A stretch of 64,000 nucleotides of DNA from Capitulum mitella (Eukaryota; Arthropoda; Thecostraca; Pollicipedomorpha; Pollicipedidae), in assembly GCA_030062745.1 (NCBI GenBank), contig CP099844.1, forward strand, positions 5,547,481 to 5,611,480, read 5' to 3'. Position numbers and translations under genes: made by a program. This document shows, one piece after another, positions 42,501-55,929 of this stretch; within the stretch, counting starts at the first letter, position 1, and each line of letters opens with the position of its first letter. The notes under the pieces were generated by a model. It was not told the DNA's origin and did not search any database. It saw only the letters and a program-made list of their open reading frames with translations.

Positions 42501-43115
42501 TTGGCATATTGATACTGACATGTATATACATACATAGCTATACATACATACAGAAATATAAACGCTGGAAATGACCAGATGTACCGATGTTAGCTACCTT
42601 CACTGAAAATACGCCAAAAGATACATGTCGCGCCCTCATTTATTCTCAAACTGACCCGTGTTGTTCAAAATCTGATCTGTAAAAGATGAAAAAATGACGT
42701 CACAGGTAATTGACCTGACATGACCTCGACCCAAAATCCCCAGTCAAGACGCCAAATGAATGGAAGTTATCGTATTCCACGTTTAACGGCCCAACAAACA
42801 ACCAGTTTCGTTCGAAAAGTTGTACGGAATGGCCTGTACAGGCCGATAAAGTGTCCAAATTTGACCTTTTCCACCTCATTTGGCCTTGACGATATCGACT
42901 CACAAGCTGTGGGCATCTTTTACTAATTTTTTCAGTTTCTCATATTTTTCTTTTCTATTCAGTCTTTTCGGTTTCCTTATTTCAATAGAAATAGCAAATA
43001 AAAACATGTAAACATAATATTCGGTATCCGGCCGGATATCCGGCACCCCGATCCAGCACATCCGGTATCCGGCCGGATCACAAAAATCCCGATCCGGTGC
43101 ATCCCTACCTTGTAT

Positions 43116-43680
43116 TAGTTTTCGCCGGACCCAAAGGCTGTGGTTACTGGCTTTACTCCGCCGCCACCATGTTTCGGTTTGCTGCGAGAGCGAAAGTAAG
43201 AGCCTTTGTAGAGACTCAAGTAGCAACCCTCTGGTTGACGTGGTACCGTACCAAGGTTGCAGTACCACACCCACCTTGCTACATACTTTCCACATATTTC
43301 ATCAAAAACCATAACGTCGACGCCTGCAAAGACTGGTACCAATGCCCCCCGTCCGTTTTTTGGCCGAGTTAGAAATGCGCCATTGGCAGAAGAGTTGAGA
43401 GCATTTAGCCAGGAACCAATGAAACCGGTTTCAAAGTGCGAACTGCTCGACGTTAAAAACTTGGGGATTTTGATGCAGAAGTTCGAACCTACTCAATTTT
43501 TTCGAATCTCGAATCCCAATCCCAATCCGAATCCATCCACCATAGGATTCGAATACAGCAATGCATGCGAAATCCTCAGCTCTAATGGTAACCTACATCG
43601 TTCAGGGGCTTTTAGCTGTGGGGAAAAATGTCAAAAAAGTTGACGATAATTTACCAGACTGTCGCCCTCCGTTTCCGCTC
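43116..43680. other. Intergenic; right-hand 'GAATCCGAATCC' cluster
   Basis: 43490-43560 has repeated aatcccaat / gaatcc motifs mirroring those near 40100-40215. No gene. Confidence 0.4.
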
Positions 43681-43689
43681 ATGGTGAAA

Positions 43690-43870
43690 TGGTCGCCGGC
43701 GCGCCAGCGCGCCCAGCAGTGGTGGATTTGTTTGCTTGTGAGGACGCACAGCCTCTCGGGCTCGGCCGTTCGCATTTGAGCCGTCTCGCGTCTCGTCGGA
43801 CACCTGTCAGTGGCCTGAGCAGTGTTGCACGCGTCCGCTTTTCCCCGGCGGCGGCCAGAGGTCATCGCAG
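43690..43870 (+). other. Possible first (non-coding) exon with donor at 43871
   Basis: A GC- and CpG-rich stretch ends in GGTCATCGCAG|GTAAGCTAAC, a strong 5' splice site, and contains a TCAGT initiator-like motif at 43807. It has no convincing long coding frame. It may be a promoter-proximal 5' UTR exon of a gene extending to the right, but no matching coding exons were recognised in the window. Confidence 0.25.
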
Positions 43871-44170
43871 GTAAGCTAACGATGCGGCGGGGTCAGCTGG
43901 ATTGTGACCGGCTCAGCGCTCGAGCCCGCCCCCTCCCCCGCTGACCCGTGATGACCTCTGGACGCGACCGCCACGCAGTAGTCGCGGCGACCTGGCCGGC
44001 CGGTGCGCTGGCAGCGGTGCGCAGCAGTGCCGACACGGCGCGACCATGTCGGTGCAATGCGATACGAATAACGAACCGCTCCGACGACGCGGCGGTCGGC
44101 GGCGGCGGCCGCGCGCTGCGCAGGTGGGCAGGTCACTGAGGTGAGGACGGCAGTCTGACGGCGCACACTT
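43871..44170. other. GC/CpG-rich patch
   Basis: Composition contrasts with the AT-richer flanks. Open frames here are compositional. Could be a CpG-rich promoter region. Confidence 0.3.
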
Positions 44171-46727
44171 TTTGCGCCGTGGCAGGCTGGCCTGCGTGTG
44201 GACCGGCCGATGAGTGTTTTCGACCGGCAGGCCTGCTCTTCTAGCTGATGCGGAAAACAAGGAAGGTCGCTTTGATCGCAAAATTTGTTTTTCTGGCAAC
44301 ATCCGCAGGTTAGTGAAAACCACTGCTTATCTGCGGATTAGAGACACGATGTGCCCACTCGAAAATGTCATAATTTTCGGAGGCTGTCGCCTCCTCATCC
44401 TGCCTGAAATGATCCGTTTTATTTCGGAAGTAGCGTTCCGTTGTCATGAAAACCCACAAAAACAAACAACAAAAACAAACCGGTCAACTATCGGAAATAA
44501 TGCATAGATACCTCGTGAAAATTATCCCGTGCACTTTGGGTTGCCGCTATTTGGTGAAGGCGCACCACAGCGCAACAAATGGATTCCAGATAGGTAACGG
44601 TGCCGATAGACATGCGCATGATGATCCCTACACCCGATGGCTACAGTCCAGCCTGAGGCTGCTGGAAAGGACATCATTTGGCCTCATTTGGTCATGCGCA
44701 AGTGCAGTCATATAACCAGCAAGCTCTTTCCGATTCATTAAGAACCGCCGCATGCAGCGGACAGTCACCACCCGCAGAAGCCCTGGGCCCGGTGACCGGT
44801 TTAATCGATGTCTCAGGGTTCCGGCAGGATTTGTGAAGCAGTGCCGCTAGTCTGCTAGTGCCGTGGACGTAAGTCCAACCGGGCACCGACTAGTGGCTGG
44901 CCTGGGTATCTACCGCGGCAGAGACCCAGGGTACATCACGCACGTCACGGTCGTGTGGTACATCACGAAGCCGTGGCGTGGCGTCGGCTTAAGGGACTCC
45001 TGCTTGAAACGGACGAGCGAGATTTCTGCTCATTTAATGTGGGGGTCGAATATTGCTATATATTTGCTGCAGGTTATTCGTATTCGTTAAGTATTTTGTA
45101 CATTGGCCTGAACCGTGTGCATTGCGGATGGCACACAAAGCCAACGAACGAACTAATTAGAAAAGACATATTTTCACTTCCGCTGGCACTCGAACTTGCG
45201 TTCCCGTACTGATGACATGGCATGGTCGCAATACGAATACGACAATTTTTCAGTGAGAAATGAACACATTCGAAAGACGATCAGATATCGCTGCTGTATT
45301 GCACGGAAATTTAAGGTCTCTGTTTAGACCAGCTGACCATTATTCTCTGAGGATTTCTCGTGGAAATTTGTACCTAATACTACTTCATGCTCAATCTTCA
45401 TGCGGGACGTTGCCCGCCATAATCCTCATTTCCCTGCGAACAAGTGTTTCTTGGTGTGGTAAATTGGCTCAAAAGGTCTGCAGCCGCAGTACCTCAGGGC
45501 ACGTACGTGATGAGAATAGTTTCACCGGACGAAATTTGATTGAACGGCATCTGAGGCCATGAGCGTCGTACATACGCATTTACCACCAGAGACCAGACGC
45601 CAAATCAAGTGCTAGGCGAGCGGCCAAAATGGAACCTCTAGGAAGATCCGTAATTCAGTGCAGCAGACTGCTCCTATTACAAATATTGTTTTCATAGGCA
45701 TCCACCTTCGGGATTAGTTCCCGAAGCGAAATGGGCAAGAAATGGAGTCACCTCGGTTCCTGGCACTAATCGCGTTTACGGAATGCCACTCACCCGGTTT
45801 TCAAATTGCCAGGCACAGTTTATACCTCGTAGCACATCCATCAATGTGAATTACAGCGCCCAGTTCGTTGCGACAGTTTTAAGCTTTCACTTAAAATGTT
45901 GAACCAATGCAAATGAAACATTGGTGATATCGGTCCCTTAGAGAGTATTGCAAGTACTATGGCGACAGATGGAGACATTTTGGCTGCAGCGTCGCGTAAA
46001 AATAATGCCGGTATATCCGTGTTTCCGGATTAACTTAGTCGGCAAAGCAGGGGCGTAGTCAGGATTTCCTTGGGAGGGGAGCTCAGTGTGAACTGAAATC
46101 ATATGAAAGCCGCCTGCCCGGAAGACGATGTGCGATGGTTTTCGCAAAAAAATGCGGGCCTAAGGGGGTGGGCCCTTGGCTTCGTCTGTGCATCAGAGAC
46201 GTCAGCCAGAAGCAATGGCTTCCAAGCGTTGCGTTTTTGTTCAAGCGGTGTCCCAAGGCAACCTGGTGGCCGCGGGAGCCATGCTGTTTCGTCGCTGAAG
46301 AGCCGCAGTTACAGCATGTAACACAAATCGGATCGTTGTTTCGTTTTTCGAGTATTCAAGAGTTACATTACTGTCGTTAGTTTCTGTATATTCCTAGACC
46401 TGTTGCAGTTTCTTTTTCGGTGGTGCATCCAGGAATGGAAAAAAAAACGGCAACAGGTCTCCGAATATGTGGAAATAACAACGAAAATGTATCTGGTGTA
46501 CTCCAAAAAAACGAAGCAACAATTATATTAACGTCCGTCATAAAGTTAAACAAGGCATTAAAAGTCATACAGAAAATGATGTCATTTCTCTCGTTCCTCG
46601 GGCACGTGGTTCGGTGATCGCCCGTGAAATCCATTTGGAGCGAATCTGGTCTGACTTCGTTTGCCACACCTCCCTCACATTCTCTTGTCTTGTATTGTTT
46701 CTTGCTGTCTTGCTTGGTTGAAAAAAA
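44171..46727. other. Intergenic, transposon debris
   Basis: Includes 'CAGGGGCGTAGTCAGGATTT' at 46048 (an end related to the MITE family) and an inverted CCTGTTGC...GCAACAGG pair near 46397-46460. No gene recognised. Confidence 0.4.
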
Positions 46728-46735
46728 CACACGTT

Positions 46736-47004
46736 CAGGGGCGCAGCCAAGGGGAGGGGCATGGGGGCCATGGCCCCCCTGAGCCAAGCGGTCTACATTA
46801 AATATATAGTGATTTCGCACGAATACAGGATATTGATCGTACATATGTTGAAAAAGTAAAGAATATATGTATTCCCGTGGGTTAAAGATGATATCAGTTA
46901 CGTAAAATTGCTGCTTTTTCCTATAAATTTTGTCATATGCCTGCGGCATATGACAAAATTTAACATTTGCCCCCCCCCCCCGGGCAATCCTGGCTACGTG
47001 CCTG
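46736..47004. mobile_element. hAT-type MITE, copy C (269 bp)
   Basis: Ends CAGGGGCGCAGCCAAGG... and ...CCTGGCTACGTGCCTG; flanks CACACGTT (46728-46735) and CACACGTC (47005-47012), 7 of 8 identical. Contains the internal palindrome GTCATATGCC..GGCATATGAC and a poly-C run at 46972-46981. Confidence 0.85.
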
Positions 47005-47012
47005 CACACGTC

Positions 47013-48700
47013 GAGAAATCTGGGGACAGGCCTCCGTCATTTTGCGACAAGCGTAAGTAATTTAGTTGACCATCGGCAGTCTACCATTTTGGCCTGTTTA
47101 CATTGGAGATGTACATCATCCATTTAACACATGCAGTTCGAGTAAAACCTTTCTCGCACTCCGCGGTAATACTGTCTAGCTTCGTGGGAACCTTTCAGTA
47201 GTCCAGACTGCTGGTGGTCAGTAACGATGTTCCGAAGCAGTGAATATCGTCCCAGATCGCAATAATGTCTCTTTGCAAGCGTTTTCCGGGCTACGAAATA
47301 TGTTTCCAGTTGTGTTCCAAGCAATAAAAAACATCATTTTAGTGATACTAGGTTATCCTGCGAGAATACCTACCAGGATCTGGAGCGGTAAAAATCACAC
47401 CGTTTCGTGGAAAAACCCTTAGGATCACTATGATCGCTCAACGATTTTCCGCTGACTTAGGTTACTTTATCTGACCTTGACCCCAGACTGGGCCGCCGGG
47501 CCAGTTTTGCGCGCCGGGGGCATCGGACCAACCCGTATATCAGACGACTGTCGTCAGCACTAAATCCTGTGAGCCAAATCCTGTCTGATACGCTAATTCT
47601 TTTCTCGGTAGGGCATAACCTGGAACGTAATTTCACCGGTTCCAAGAGAACCCATTGCCAGTGATCCGTTATGGTAGCGGGATCATGACGGAACGCCTTC
47701 CTCCCACCTCCAGAAAAATTGCGGTTACGAAATGGCTGCAGTGCGCGTATGGATGTACGCACGCACAGGCGGCGGAATAACACATGCGGAGGAAGTATTC
47801 TCCCGCTCGCAGGTGAGGTCTTTTTCGCGGAAGTGTATCCCATGTATATCTGCCACTCTACGTGAACTTTGTTTGACGTTCTTGCCTGTCCATGTCTCCC
47901 CATTTTTTCTGCCCGTATTTGGAGCCTTGTGAATGGGCTATCCGTGTTTCAGTGGACGTGAATCTTTGGCTGTCTTGTTGCGGAATTCCTCTACGTGTTT
48001 ATCTTTCAATCGCCTTTTGGCAGCATGAACTCTGGTTTTCTTCTTTGGCTGTAGCCGGCAATTCTTCCCGGCATTGCGGGCACAGGCCATTTGGCTCTTC
48101 AGAAGCTGCACTGATGAGCTCCCACCATCCGCAGCAGTCAGCGAATTTCGTCAAGTCGAGCAGGAAAAGGCAGGCGCTTCGGCCGTCAATGGCTGCGCTT
48201 CGATCATACGATGTTATTGATGCTAGTAATTCTCGGACTGATCTCTTCAGCACTAATACTAGTCAGACTTCGTTTCGCCCAGCGGGATCTCGCGTCGTTG
48301 TCACGTGCTGGACGCAGTCGCCTGCCGTCACATTCAGGATGAACGCACATCCTAAAAACTTCTTAACACGAGAGGCGATACTCACAAGAACAGCCCCAGC
48401 GGTAGCGTTTGTCCCATACATTAGAAACCTGTCAGAAGCGGTGAGATGGATCCAGGTGGGAGGTTTTTAACACCAGAGCAGTCTTAAAGCCACACGAGTT
48501 CACGCAGGCCATTGACAACCGAATACCATCGATCACCACTGAACCCCCACATCCCAATACCAGCACGAGAATTGTTTCTGTTTCATCCGATGCAGTGCAG
48601 GGAAGGCCGTACAACAGAGAAAAGGCCGCCGTCTTTCGTTAAGGACCGAAAACCACGGGAAGGTTATTATCCGAGGCGATAGCAGCGAGTCCGGAGAAGC
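47013..48700. other. Intergenic; open frames of unclear status
   Basis: A 148-codon - frame (47457-47903) and a 192-codon + frame (47892-48470) overlap slightly. Neither shows a domain, splice sites or codon bias like PDPR. The region adjoins the Gypsy fossil and could be part of it or of its flank. Confidence 0.3.
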
Positions 48701-51700
48701 TGAACGTCTATGGTCTAGTAGACATTACAGAATAGCATGGGACGAAACGACTAACGGATAACTACACCAAACCTCACTGAAGCTGCAAACACTAAGGAAG
48801 CTGCGCACGTGACACTCGCTATCGAAGAACCAATCAGCGAACCAAGTGCGACGTTCGTCCGATGTGGCTGGCGTTCGTGCGCTCAAGATCAACACCCGAA
48901 CAACGCCGCACGGGACGGACAAACAAGGGAATGGGGACAGCCTCCAGCGGCTCGGCGATTGGAACAATGGGGTCCTGATTTCAAGGCTGAAGGTTAGAAT
49001 CTCGTCAGTTGCCTCCGACTTGTGAGGCACGTTCGGTGATGAAACGTCGCCGGGGCCTTCTCAGGACCGTTCAGCACCCGGACCAGGAGCGTCAGATACA
49101 GGGTGGACCGAAACGCAGAGCGACAAGAAGCGGTCCTGCCGCGGACAGCAGTCCCTAAATCATGGAAACCATGCGAAGCGCTTTGCCATGAGCATTGCTT
49201 AGGACTGTTAAATGGCTTCACCGCCTTTTCTGTAGTCCCATTTGACTGTGGATACCCTGGCTTTGTTAACTGGAGTTCAAGGACCCTTCGACTACTGGGT
49301 CTTATGACGCCCATGGATACCCTGGTGACCTCCTTTTGTGCGTGAAATCATACTTATTTGCGAAGCACTCAGTCTCGTGTGAACTGAACGGTGGGCCGCC
49401 GTCAGTCGCAGTTTGATGTGGTATTTCGTATCCGGATGCTTGACCGTTCAGAAGCCTGATGTCTTTATTAATTTTCCTAACGAACGATTTACCCATTTTA
49501 GAAGTCCGATAACAGTCTCAAGTATGTTGATAAGAATTGGAAGGCGATATGGTTCGAGATAATGTGATAGTAGCCCTGAAATTCTTCAAATCGTACCCGA
49601 GTTTCTGCCAAGGTTGGCATTGTTGGCAGACCGGACATGTAGATATCTTGGACATCTCTTCATTCTGAGCCAGGATATATCAGGTCCCTTGCTGGGCAAA
49701 GCGTGCTCTTTATGCCCAAATGAGATAAGTGAGGCCGTTTTTCAGTGCAGTCCTTGGCATCGGCAGCAGTAATCAGTCTTTTGAAAAGAAGTCGGACGAC
49801 TTTTCATCTTTGAATCAAAGTACTTCCGGGAAAATTTGAAATCTTGTCTGCAGACAGGTCGCGCATGGTGCACTAAACTTGTTATCTCGAGCGGCTTCCA
49901 GTCTGCTTCTGTTCCCCTCCTCATCATCATTGTCATTCGCTTTGTTCCGAGATTGACATGTCCTCAGTCAGTTCCGCAGTTGAGCCCAATCTGCGTGAAT
50001 CTGCGGGCGGCACCGCTCTGCAGATTTAGAAAGCAGACTTTCTGCTGGATGGAATAGCAGGAATCGTCGGCTGGAGGCATCTTGCTCTGTGTCTATGCCA
50101 GACTGAGCTCGTAGCTTTTTTGAATGCCATTTGGAAGTCGGACCTTCGCACATTCTGCATCATTCTGCAGTTTTCCGCCAGCAAGCTTTCCGTTGGAAAT
50201 ATCCTGATTCCTCGCGATGAGGTCCTGCTCGGTCAGTTTTCTAGTCCCCAATATCGCACACATCACGATACACATGTACGGCGATGGCGCGTTTTTACCA
50301 ATGGTATCGCAGACTGTGCACAACTGTTATGTATTTACATTTTCTGGCTTGATGAAAATCATGTTCATATCTTGGAGTGTTTGAACCAGTTTGATTTCTA
50401 ACTAGAGGAGGGAAATCGTCCACGACAACCATGCACTCTACGTGCTTTCTCTAACAGCGTGTTGGTCATATTGAACATTAGTTGAATTCTACAAAGTACC
50501 AGCTTCATTACTTAATTGTTCTTGGCGGACTTCCGGTACATGTGCAGCGGTAGCAAGTTGACGCAATGTCACAGAAGTGGAAAATGTTCAGGCTAGAAAT
50601 TTATTTTTGGTATTTCATTTGTACCAGAGAACAAAGCACTCATCGTGGTAGACAGAGTCTGATGCACATGATAATCCTTCTCTGATACTGGAATGTCGAT
50701 GGCATTGCAGATACAAGTAGAGGATAAAGTTGGCAGGTCAACGAGCGAAGGCATGAAAGCTCAGCATTTTTATGATATTGTTTTAATCCTTTAGACATTT
50801 CCTGAGCAGATCAAAATGATAACTACATTTCCAGACATCAAGCCCGTGTAAAGCCATGCATATGACGTACCAAGATAAAACTCAACCAAAGCAGGATTGA
50901 AACATTTTCACAGTCCAGAAAATGGAGATTCCAGTAACAGATTGCATTCGCACACTGTTGTTATACCATCACGCTTAAATCACTCCCTGATGTAATATGA
51001 CTTAAATGCGAATGACATCATGTCCCTCTTTGATCAATGCAGACTTAGGCATGACATTAAGGCAGACCAAGAATAACCGTCGCAGAGTGTCGTTTATGAT
51101 CTGATTGGAGGCGTTTAAATATTGATAACGATATTACCAAGAACAGGCGTTCGTAGCGCTGGCCATTTTTGCAAAAGTTTTTAATTTTACAAAAAATAGT
51201 TAACATTTGGAAGGCGGAGCACCATATGGAGCTATAGAGAATCACCTGACCCCGCTCATAGGCAACGGACTCTCCAGACACCTGGCGTTAATGAAAGTAG
51301 CCACTCGTCACCAAACTGCGACATATCTGGTCTCACCTTTTCCTGGGCTTCACCCTCAGTTGTAATGTGATGGCTGATGGATAGAAATGTTGCGGTGTAA
51401 TGGATGGATACTGCTTAACCGTCACACTTTTAGCACTTCGCCACACACCCGCATACAGCGGGGGAACTTCGAGAGGTCAGCTAGTCAGAGGTAACGGATA
51501 GGAAACATCTAAACTGAAAGACTGAACTACAGCAGCATCAGTCTGAACAATATCAGTGTTCTTTTTTGGCAAACCGTACACCACGCTGACACACAGAGAA
51601 ACGCGTTTGGTCTGCATGGTCGAGTTTGTGCCAAGACTGGTCCATCTTCCAATGAGAGTAAAGGCTGCAAGCTGATGCATTGCGGATTAGTAACCTCACA

Positions 51701-52650
51701 ATGCGTCTCTCACCTGCCACAATGGCCTTTCACCCGGGATGGTTACCGTCAAAATCGCTTGGGCCAAACTGTGCCAGAAGGAAGCAAATCGGAACACAGT
51801 CATATCAAGTGAGGTAGCCAAGGCCGTGCTTAGCACGATATTTAAGCACAACACGATACATGAGAATATTCCAGAGCGGGATACCAGGCAGTGCATTTCT
51901 GTTCGTCGCAAAACTGCGTAGATGTTTCGAGCACACATCTCATTCGATCAGTGTCAGAATTGAAGGAATGCGGATGATACATATTTGCAAGCTGTCAGGG
52001 TTTCATCACCATTTTATTGCACTCACGAGAAAGCCAAGCTCTGATTTTTTTCTTTCTGCGACATCCTTGTTCAGGAGGAGCTATTGCAGATGATCATCTT
52101 CGACACGGACAGAGTTGCATGGCGCAGAAGCTGATCGTCTTGCAGATCTGACCTGCAGGCAGAATCCGTATATTCATGATGGACGCTGCCGGCCATGTGC
52201 CACAGTAAGAGCACGTGCCGTTGACTTGGGGGTCCGCCCGCCAACAACCGACTATTTCTCTCCAATACATGCATCAGACATTTTCGTCCAGGCACGTGAC
52301 GGAGGAATGACAGTTCTCGCTGCCACCTCTCTCGCCGCTGGTTAAGACAACATTTGTGGCTAGCCGTCTGAATATTTTGGTTGTCTCATGCTGCCGTCGT
52401 TTCCACTCGACGCGTCGTTTCGCGAACGCAGGCCAGCGGAGACGGTCTGGCTCAGCGTCACATCCGGTTCACCGCAGGACCCCCTCCCTTCTAGAGTCGT
52501 CCCGGATACCGAGCTCAACACAGGCTGGATCGAACTTGCTGCGGATGTGCTGCGGATGGAGCGAACGACGGCGCATAATATTGCCTGTCACTGCGAATGA
52601 ATTCAGCTGGCCGTCACCCACGTCTTTCAGTTCGTACTGAGCATGCGTCT
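48700..52650 (-). mobile_element. Decayed Ty3/Gypsy-type LTR retrotransposon
   Basis: Motifs appear in the correct gag-pol order on the - strand: gag-like 'IRDDSRREGVLR' (near 52490), a double zinc-knuckle-like Cys array 'CSYCG...PAGQICK...C' (near 52095-52215), then integrase sequence 'DGGPPFSSHETECFANKY' and 'FTHKRRSPGYP' (near 49330-49410) and 'KPGYPQSNGTTEKAVK' (near 49245). The Asp of the integrase core and 'PQSNG..E.AVK' are diagnostic for Gypsy-type integrase. Protease, reverse transcriptase and RNase H are too eroded to place, many stops are present, and LTRs were not identified. Limits are approximate. Confidence 0.6.
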
Positions 52651-53573
52651 CGTTCGGTGCGCCGACGAACTACGGCTCGGCTTTGTCCAGCACTGCGGTC
52701 GAAACTCTTCGCCCTTCTTCTGAAGGCCGAATCCGTCCAGGAGTTCCATGGCCTCTGAGCATGGACGTGTTAACACCCCCGTGGAAGGTCGTGCTAATGC
52801 AGTGACCAGGACGCCTCCGTGCTTCTCTCGCAATCCAGAACATGTCTGATGATTATCCCATTCTTCTCCACATTTTCCATGCAGGTTCTCAATGGGAATG
52901 GTTTAATACAATAGGCGAGAAAGAGACAATAAGCACATCTGACAATGGATTTTTGTCTACCTCATTAGTACTTATCTTTATTCCCATACACAACGCTCAA
53001 TAAACGTCACGAGCCAAACTCCTGATATCTTTACCAAGTCAGTCTGTCATGGTTCAAATGCGTCAGTACCAAAGAAAACTGCATTACATGATATGTGTCA
53101 TTTGCTTTTGTTTCACGGCTGCCTGCTACCACCTGACTGTGCTAACTGACAGAGACAGCACAAACTACCGTTCCGCGACGGTACAGGCGTGAACTTACAC
53201 GTAGGAGGAGTCGGAGCAGGTCTATAGAGCACTCGGGTCTTGAACAAAGGGTCTGCAGCAGAATGAGGGCAGATTATATCGGCTGCCGGCTTCTACTGGT
53301 CCACGTCATCGGCGTTACGACTGGGAGTAGGGTGTCGCAGAGAAACTCAGCTCCAACAAACCGGTCAGGCCCGCGGAGCCCTCGACGTTCTGTGTCATGA
53401 TCGTGTAAAGGCGCTAGGATGCTTGATGCCTGATTGTTCGGACAACAGTGCACAAACACACGAATAATTTACATGACGTTCCGGATTGTGGCGTTTCCGG
53501 CCGTCTAAAGAAGTTCTGGCGATTCCGTCCTGATGATGGCCGTTACGGTGACAGTCTGTGGCTAATGACCACG
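52651..53573. other. Intergenic or flank of the Gypsy fossil
   Basis: May hold the 5' LTR of the - strand Gypsy element; no direct repeat partner was found by eye. Confidence 0.3.
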
Positions 53574-53689
53574 TCTGTGTCCAGGGACGTAGCCCAGGAG
53601 GCCATGGGGGCCATGGGCCCCGCCTGAGCCAAGCGGTCTACACCAGATGTATAGCGCTTTTGCACGAATACGGAACAGTGATTATACAT

Positions 53690-55783
53690 GGGTGTGGTTT
53701 TCGGAAAATGTTTGTGGGTGCCCAAAACGCATATGGGGACATCTAGACATTGCGTATCGGATGGGGAAGGGGCTGTGACAGGCGTCCATGCCTAAAGTTC
53801 CGAGAAATGAGTTTAAAAAGGAATTACGGAAGTTGAATTACGGAAGGATGACTTCCGTAATTCATAGATGGCTTTATGGCGATGACATCCCTAAAGGGAA
53901 CATATTTGGTTTTTCCGCTGTCCCAAAACGTACTCCGGGGATTATTTAAAATTGCTTATGGATTATCATGTAAATGAAAAGCGGATTTTGGTCATCTTAG
54001 ACCAATATTTCATGCGTTTTAGCTATTGTATTTATCGACAGTGATATCGGTAAGCAAAATACAATACAAAATATTAGAGAAAGGAATCAATCGGCGAGCG
54101 GAAAATACGTAGGTAAACCTTGGACGCACCCGATGCTTACCCAACACTTTGCCTTGCTGTACCAGATGCAGTTACAAATGACAGCGACGGTTGTTATAAA
54201 TGGTACCTACGTTTTGATTCATAAAAATGTCCTCTTTATTCGTCCGTGCAAAGTTAAAAAAACACGATTTAAGTAGATACACTCCCTTTAACCCGTCCCC
54301 GATTGGGTGCGGGGGGCAGTTGACTCCCCCCTGAGGTTTTTCTGGGATTGCGAGAGAACCAACAAACACAGAGTTACGAAACTTTATGTACCTTTTGCTC
54401 AATCAATTTTACATCTTGTGTCAAAATTTTGACCTCAGGTCACGTCAGGTGCCTGACCTAGGTCAGGTCAAACGGACCTATGTCCAAAAACGTTTAGCGC
54501 CCTATAACTTTTTCGCAAAACAAGATGTCTCAATAATACTTTCAGGGATTAGTGATCGTGATAGATGCAACAAATCTGCTATCTCAGATTTTTCGGAATT
54601 TTCCGGGTCATTGACCTAAGGTCAAGCCCATTTTTAAGACACGTCGTCGTTTTGTCGAAAATTGACGGAATATTTCATAACATTTTTAGTGTGGAGTCAA
54701 GCAGACATCTAGTTACCGTCATTGGGCAAATATCAATGACTACCAGCCATTGACCTGAAGTCAGGTCACCAATAACTGCAGTGAGCCAAAATATACCACC
54801 GTCAAAATTGACCATGAATTACTCAGAATGGGTCCAAAATGGCAGAACTAACTTGTACAGACGTAAATGATACCAGGAACTTCAAAAAGTTTAAAAAAGT
54901 AACATATTTTGGAAATAAACAGGCTGTCGCGAATAAAGCTCCGCCAGTTGTGTAGATTGGTAACTAATTAACTTTTCCAAAATTTAAGCATGAAAAACTA
55001 TCACAAGAACCTCTCAGATCAATAAAATATGCACAGATCGTCTTTGCTCACAAAATAAAGGGACGCTTAAATTAGTTCCCGTCAATTTGTTACCGCATAG
55101 GCAGCAGCGCACGCCTGCAGCTGCCGCGAGAAATGCCGTGTCTTTAACTCAACGTTTCGGCGTATATATTGAACAAATCTGGGAAATTAGACGTGCATTG
55201 GCATCCGTGGACCTTTGCTTGTGCTCTGGTGCCTTTACCTATGCGTTTTTAGTCACAGACCTTGAGATTCAGGCCATTTCTCGGTCTCGTGCAGTTGGCT
55301 ATGAGAAAACATATATAGGACGTAAATTGACTTACATATTATCTAAAACTAAAAATGAAACCAGTTTCGAGCTTTACTCGCCACAAGCTTTCCAGCGGTA
55401 TGCTTATTTTTATTGTGCGACCAACCGTTCGTGAGTTAGAGGAGGGGGCGGCCAACTGCCCCCCCCCCCCCAGTCGCCCATGTTCGAAACGGACCGACGG
55501 TCGTGCGCGGATTAATAGAAGATCTTTTTCCAGGACCCGGCTTAACACACTGTTACTCGGAGGGTGGTGGGGAAATGCAACTGGTGGGTGACAATGGAGT
55601 AAATGAGTTCTGGTTATTGTTCAAAAAGTTTATTTTAGGTTGTAAACGTCATGAGACTGAGCATATAGGTGTATTTCAATATTTAAACATAATTTAAGTT
55701 GTGGGTGCCCAAATCGTATTGTGGGTGCCTATTTCCATTTTGTGGGTGCCGGAGGGCCCACAAAGAGATAGGAAACTACACCC
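53690..55783. mobile_element. DNA element nested in MITE copy D (about 2.1 kb)
   Basis: Left end GGGTGTGGTTTTC and right end GGAAACTACACCC are imperfect inverted repeats. 'TTTGTGGGTGCCC' just inside the left end recurs as 'GTGGGTGCC' variants near the right end. It splits the MITE between its GATTATAC and ATTGCAAAAG blocks. No transposase recognised. An AT microsatellite at the right edge hides the target duplication. The interior includes clusters of AGGTCA-type motifs (54430-54480, 54755-54770). Confidence 0.6.
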
Positions 55784-55785
55784 TG

Positions 55786-55789
<4 letters not shown>

Positions 55790-55832
<43 letters not shown>
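55790..55832. repeat. (AT)n microsatellite
   Basis: Pure AT run at the right edge of the nested element. Confidence 0.95.
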
Positions 55833-55834
<2 letters not shown>

Positions 55835-55929
55835 CAAAAGTAAACATTGTATATTTTCCTGTGCATTAGATTAAGGCAAAAGACGTAAAATTGTTGCCTT
55901 TTCCCATAAGTTTCGTCATATGCTAGTGG

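Larger units (their letters stand above)
40362..43107. mobile_element. hAT-type DNA element, 2.75 kb, with nested insertions
   Basis: Begins TAGGGATGCA and ends TGCATCCCTA, flanked by exact 8-bp duplications CCTTGTAT. Both ends carry clusters of GGATATCCGG / CCGGCCGGAT palindromic motifs (40375-40475 and 43018-43095). The interior holds a fossil Tc1/mariner transposase on the - strand (about 40930-41720) and a 154-bp tandem repeat (42060-42500). No hAT transposase recognised, so it is non-autonomous. Confidence 0.8.

Noticed and set aside
47892-48470. 192-codon + strand ORF
   Set aside because: No recognisable domain, codon use unlike PDPR, adjacent to a decayed retrotransposon; open by chance is plausible.
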